The notes under the pieces are model-generated. The model ran no database searches. It saw only the letters and a list, made by a program, of their open reading frames with translations, and had not been told where the DNA came from. This document shows positions 61,998-64,000 of a stretch of 64,000 bases of DNA, in pieces. How positions within the stretch are numbered: position 1 is the stretch's first letter; each line of letters begins with the position of its first letter. The DNA is from Glycomyces tritici (lineage in GTDB: Bacteria > Actinomycetota > Actinomycetes > Mycobacteriales > Micromonosporaceae), in NCBI RefSeq assembly GCF_030403505.1, contig NZ_JAUEMJ010000013.1, forward strand, positions 1 through 64,000, in the 5' to 3' direction. Both the position numbers and the translations under genes were made by a program.

Positions 61998-64000
61998 GCG
62001 ACATCGAACGTGTACCGGTGGACCCGGTGGGCGACGGCCGTTCTACGTACCTGGTCAAGCACTCCCCCGACGGCACTTCCTGGACCGCGCGGGAGAACCT
62101 GTCCGACGTCATCGAACGTGAACTGCTCGGCCCGGCAGGCGGCCCGGAGGAAGTCCTCGAAGGCAGCCCTGACGCGGCCTATCTTGTGGGCCGGATCGCC
62201 CCGGCGAAGATCAAGTCCGGCACTGAGCCGCTGACCAGTGCCGACGAGGACGAACCCGTCCTCGATCTCGGCGAAGCGGCGGACACCGAGATCAGCCGCG
62301 GCGTGCCGATGTCGAGTGTGGACGAAACCTCCGCCGAGTCCGACGAAGACAACGTCGACGACATCCCGCAGCAGCGCGGCCTGATGATCCCCGCCTCGAT
62401 GGGCTTGCGTTTCCAGGTGCCGAACGACTTGGAGCGCTTCGAGGTCCGCGCAACCTGGGGCGTCTATAACGTCTACAAAGGCGAAGACGGGGAGGAAGGC
62501 ACCAAGTCGAAGCGCCGCCGCTACAAGCGCGAGGACTTCAACATTCCAAAGGAGGTCCGCCTCGCCGACCTCACCCCCGGCGAGACCAGGGAATACCACC
62601 TGCGTGATACCACCGTGGTCCGCGTCGACCGCTACGACGATCCCACCCACGGCCGCGTGCTGATCGAACTCGCGCTCTGCAACGACCGCGAGACCCCGCG
62701 GCAGATCCCGGTCAATGCCTGGATGTACCAGACGAAACTGGAGGTCTCTGCGGACGGCGAAGCGGTGTTCCTGCCGGTCCGCGACCTGGTGGCCGACGGC
62801 GGATGGTCGCCGGACGAGGACGAGGAGATCCGCCGGCTCGACCTCCAGTACCGCAACCGGCTCGAGTTCGCCCAGGGCCGCACGTGTTCGGCGGACTGGG
62901 AGACCGACTGGGACAAGGCTCCCGAGGACGATCCCGCGAAGCGCCGCGCCAAGCGCGTGTGGACGACTTGGTTGCCCGTCAGCGAGACTCCGCAGACCGC
63001 CGCGCAGGAGGTCCCCGGCGTGCTGCTGGACATGACGAAACTCGCCGGGGCGGAGTCGGCCGTGCTGGAGTCCGGGTTGCGCCCGATCGTCGCCGGATAC
63101 GACGCCTGGCTTAAGAAACGCGTCACCCAGGCCGAAGAGCTGCCCGCGCATCTGCGCGATGAGGCCCTGCGGGCCGTCGAGGACGCCCGCATGGTCTATG
63201 ACCGGCTCGCGGACGGCCTGGACTTCCTGCTCGCAGACGCCGACGCGCAGCGCTGCTTCAAGTTCATGAACGAGGTCATGTCCGCCCAGCGCATCCAGAC
63301 CCAGGTCGCTGCGATCCGCACCGCCGACACCTCGGTGTCGATGGAGGAGGCGCGCGAACGTGTCCTCGCCGGGAACCACCCCCACCACTGGCGCACGTTC
63401 CAGCTGGCGTTCATCCTGACGCAGATCCGCATGATGACCGACCCGGCCTGGAAGTACCGGTCGGGGAGCCTCGCGCGGGCGCAACTGCTGTTCTTCCCCA
63501 CCGGCGGTGGCAAGACCGAGGCCTATCTCGGTCTGGCGGCGTTCACGTTCGCGATCCGGCGGCTGCAAGGCAAGGTCGAAAGCGAGTCCGGTCCTCTCGA
63601 CGGGAACGCCGGGGTCGCCGTGATCATGCGGTACACGCTGCGGCTGCTCACCTCGCAGCAGTTCCAGCGCGCGACCGCGCTCATGTGCGCGGCCGAGACC
63701 GTGCGCATCGCCGACACAGCCACTTGGGGTGACGAGCCGTTCCGGATCGGCCTGTGGGTCGGTACCAGCGTGAGCCCCAAGCGGTTCGACGAGGCCAACG
63801 ACGAGATCAAGAAGGCCCACAAGAACAAGAGCGCCGCGCACCGGCTGACGGTGCTCCAGATCCAGCGCTGCCCGTGGTGCGGCGAGGCGATCAACCTGCG
63901 CGACATCAAACCTGACCCGGTCGAGCGGCGGGTGCGGGTCTACTGCGGCGACGAGCTCGCCGAGTGCCCGTTCGCTGAAGGCGGCGACGCCGCCGAGGGC
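61994..64000 (+). CDS. drmA: DISARM helicase DrmA (3' end beyond window)
   Basis: 669 codons are visible from GTG 61994, which overlaps the drmMI stop (GTGA), to the window edge without a stop. The region before the motor includes GLMIPASMGLRFQVP and RDTTVVRVDRYDD. Walker A FFPTGGGKTEAYL lies at about 499-511, and a CPWCG zinc knuckle at about 626-630. DrmA proteins run to roughly 1,200-1,300 residues, so about half is missing. DrmA and DrmB (DUF1998) block incoming DNA in DISARM; drmB and drmC should follow. Confidence 0.9.
   Translation, partial: MSDIERVPVDPVGDGRSTYLVKHSPDGTSWTARENLSDVIERELLGPAGGPEEVLEGSPDAAYLVGRIAPAKIKSGTEPLTSADEDEPVLDLGEAADTEISRGVPMSSVDETSAESDEDNVDDIPQQRGLMIPASMGLRFQVPNDLERFEVRATWGVYNVYKGEDGEEGTKSKRRRYKREDFNIPKEVRLADLTPGETREYHLRDTTVVRVDRYDDPTHGRVLIELALCNDRETPRQIPVNAWMYQTKLEVSADGEAVFLPVRDLVADGGWSPDEDEEIRRLDLQYRNRLEFAQGRTCSADWETDWDKAPEDDPAKRRAKRVWTTWLPVSETPQTAAQEVPGVLLDMTKLAGAESAVLESGLRPIVAGYDAWLKKRVTQAEELPAHLRDEALRAVEDARMVYDRLADGLDFLLADADAQRCFKFMNEVMSAQRIQTQVAAIRTADTSVSMEEARERVLAGNHPHHWRTFQLAFILTQIRMMTDPAWKYRSGSLARAQLLFFPTGGGKTEAYLGLAAFTFAIRRLQGKVESESGPLDGNAGVAVIMRYTLRLLTSQQFQRATALMCAAETVRIADTATWGDEPFRIGLWVGTSVSPKRFDEANDEIKKAHKNKSAAHRLTVLQIQRCPWCGEAINLRDIKPDPVERRVRVYCGDELAECPFAEGGDAAEG

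Overview
The window is high-GC DNA from an actinomycete. Signs of this are the partial 16S rRNA gene with its actinobacterial leader motif, a WhiB7 regulator, a mycoredoxin-type glutaredoxin, a UPF0182 membrane protein, a PASTA-containing Ser/Thr kinase, an XRE/DUF5753 regulator beside a DUF397 protein, and heavy use of GTG/TTG starts with 4-bp ATGA/GTGA gene overlaps. The XRE-DUF397 pair is common in Streptomyces-, Nocardiopsis- and Glycomyces-like genomes. The genus cannot be named from what is visible.

Bases 1-35.9 kb look like ordinary chromosome. On the left lie the 5' part of an rRNA operon (minus strand), obg, tRNA-Lys(CTT), phoU and a phosphate uptake locus. pstS-pstC-pstA run on the plus strand and pstB faces them on the minus strand; pstS and pstB each have a PHO-box-like direct repeat upstream. 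A holin-like membrane protein, a cation-diffusion transporter, the XRE/DUF397 pair, a PASTA kinase and an NAD(P)-binding protein follow. Next comes a block whose gene order, from memory, matches Mycobacterium tuberculosis Rv3193c-Rv3199c: UPF0182, PDZ/Lon-like protease, DUF2342 protein, M48 peptidase, ABC1 kinase, whiB7, uvrD2, mycoredoxin and nudC. An M16 peptidase pair and a metNIQ transporter behind a Cys-codon-rich leader peptide end the chromosomal part at tRNA-Trp. Non-coding structure here includes a whiB7 leader with promoter and attenuator, a candidate small RNA at about 28.6 kb, an exact 11-copy heptamer array, and a dispersed 33-bp intergenic repeat at three loci.

Bases 36-64 kb, right of tRNA-Trp, are an accessory island. 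secE-nusG normally follow tRNA-Trp in actinomycetes and are absent here. The island has mixed base composition, a decayed gene, a serine-recombinase remnant, and a run of probable defence genes. These are a membrane-anchored NACHT NTPase, an SNF2 helicase with a helix-hairpin-helix N-terminus, a frameshifted HelR/HelD-like helicase with a long C-terminal extension, a DUF262-HNH protein (GmrSD-like), a DUF4365 nuclease-like gene coupled to an unrecognised partner, and a three-gene operon of very small proteins. The window ends inside a class 1 DISARM operon (drmD-drmMI-drmA), which is translationally coupled by GTGA overlaps; drmB and drmC are expected just beyond. The least-described parts are the DUF4365 pair with its own consensus promoter, the three-gene micro-operon, and the SNF2/small-protein unit.
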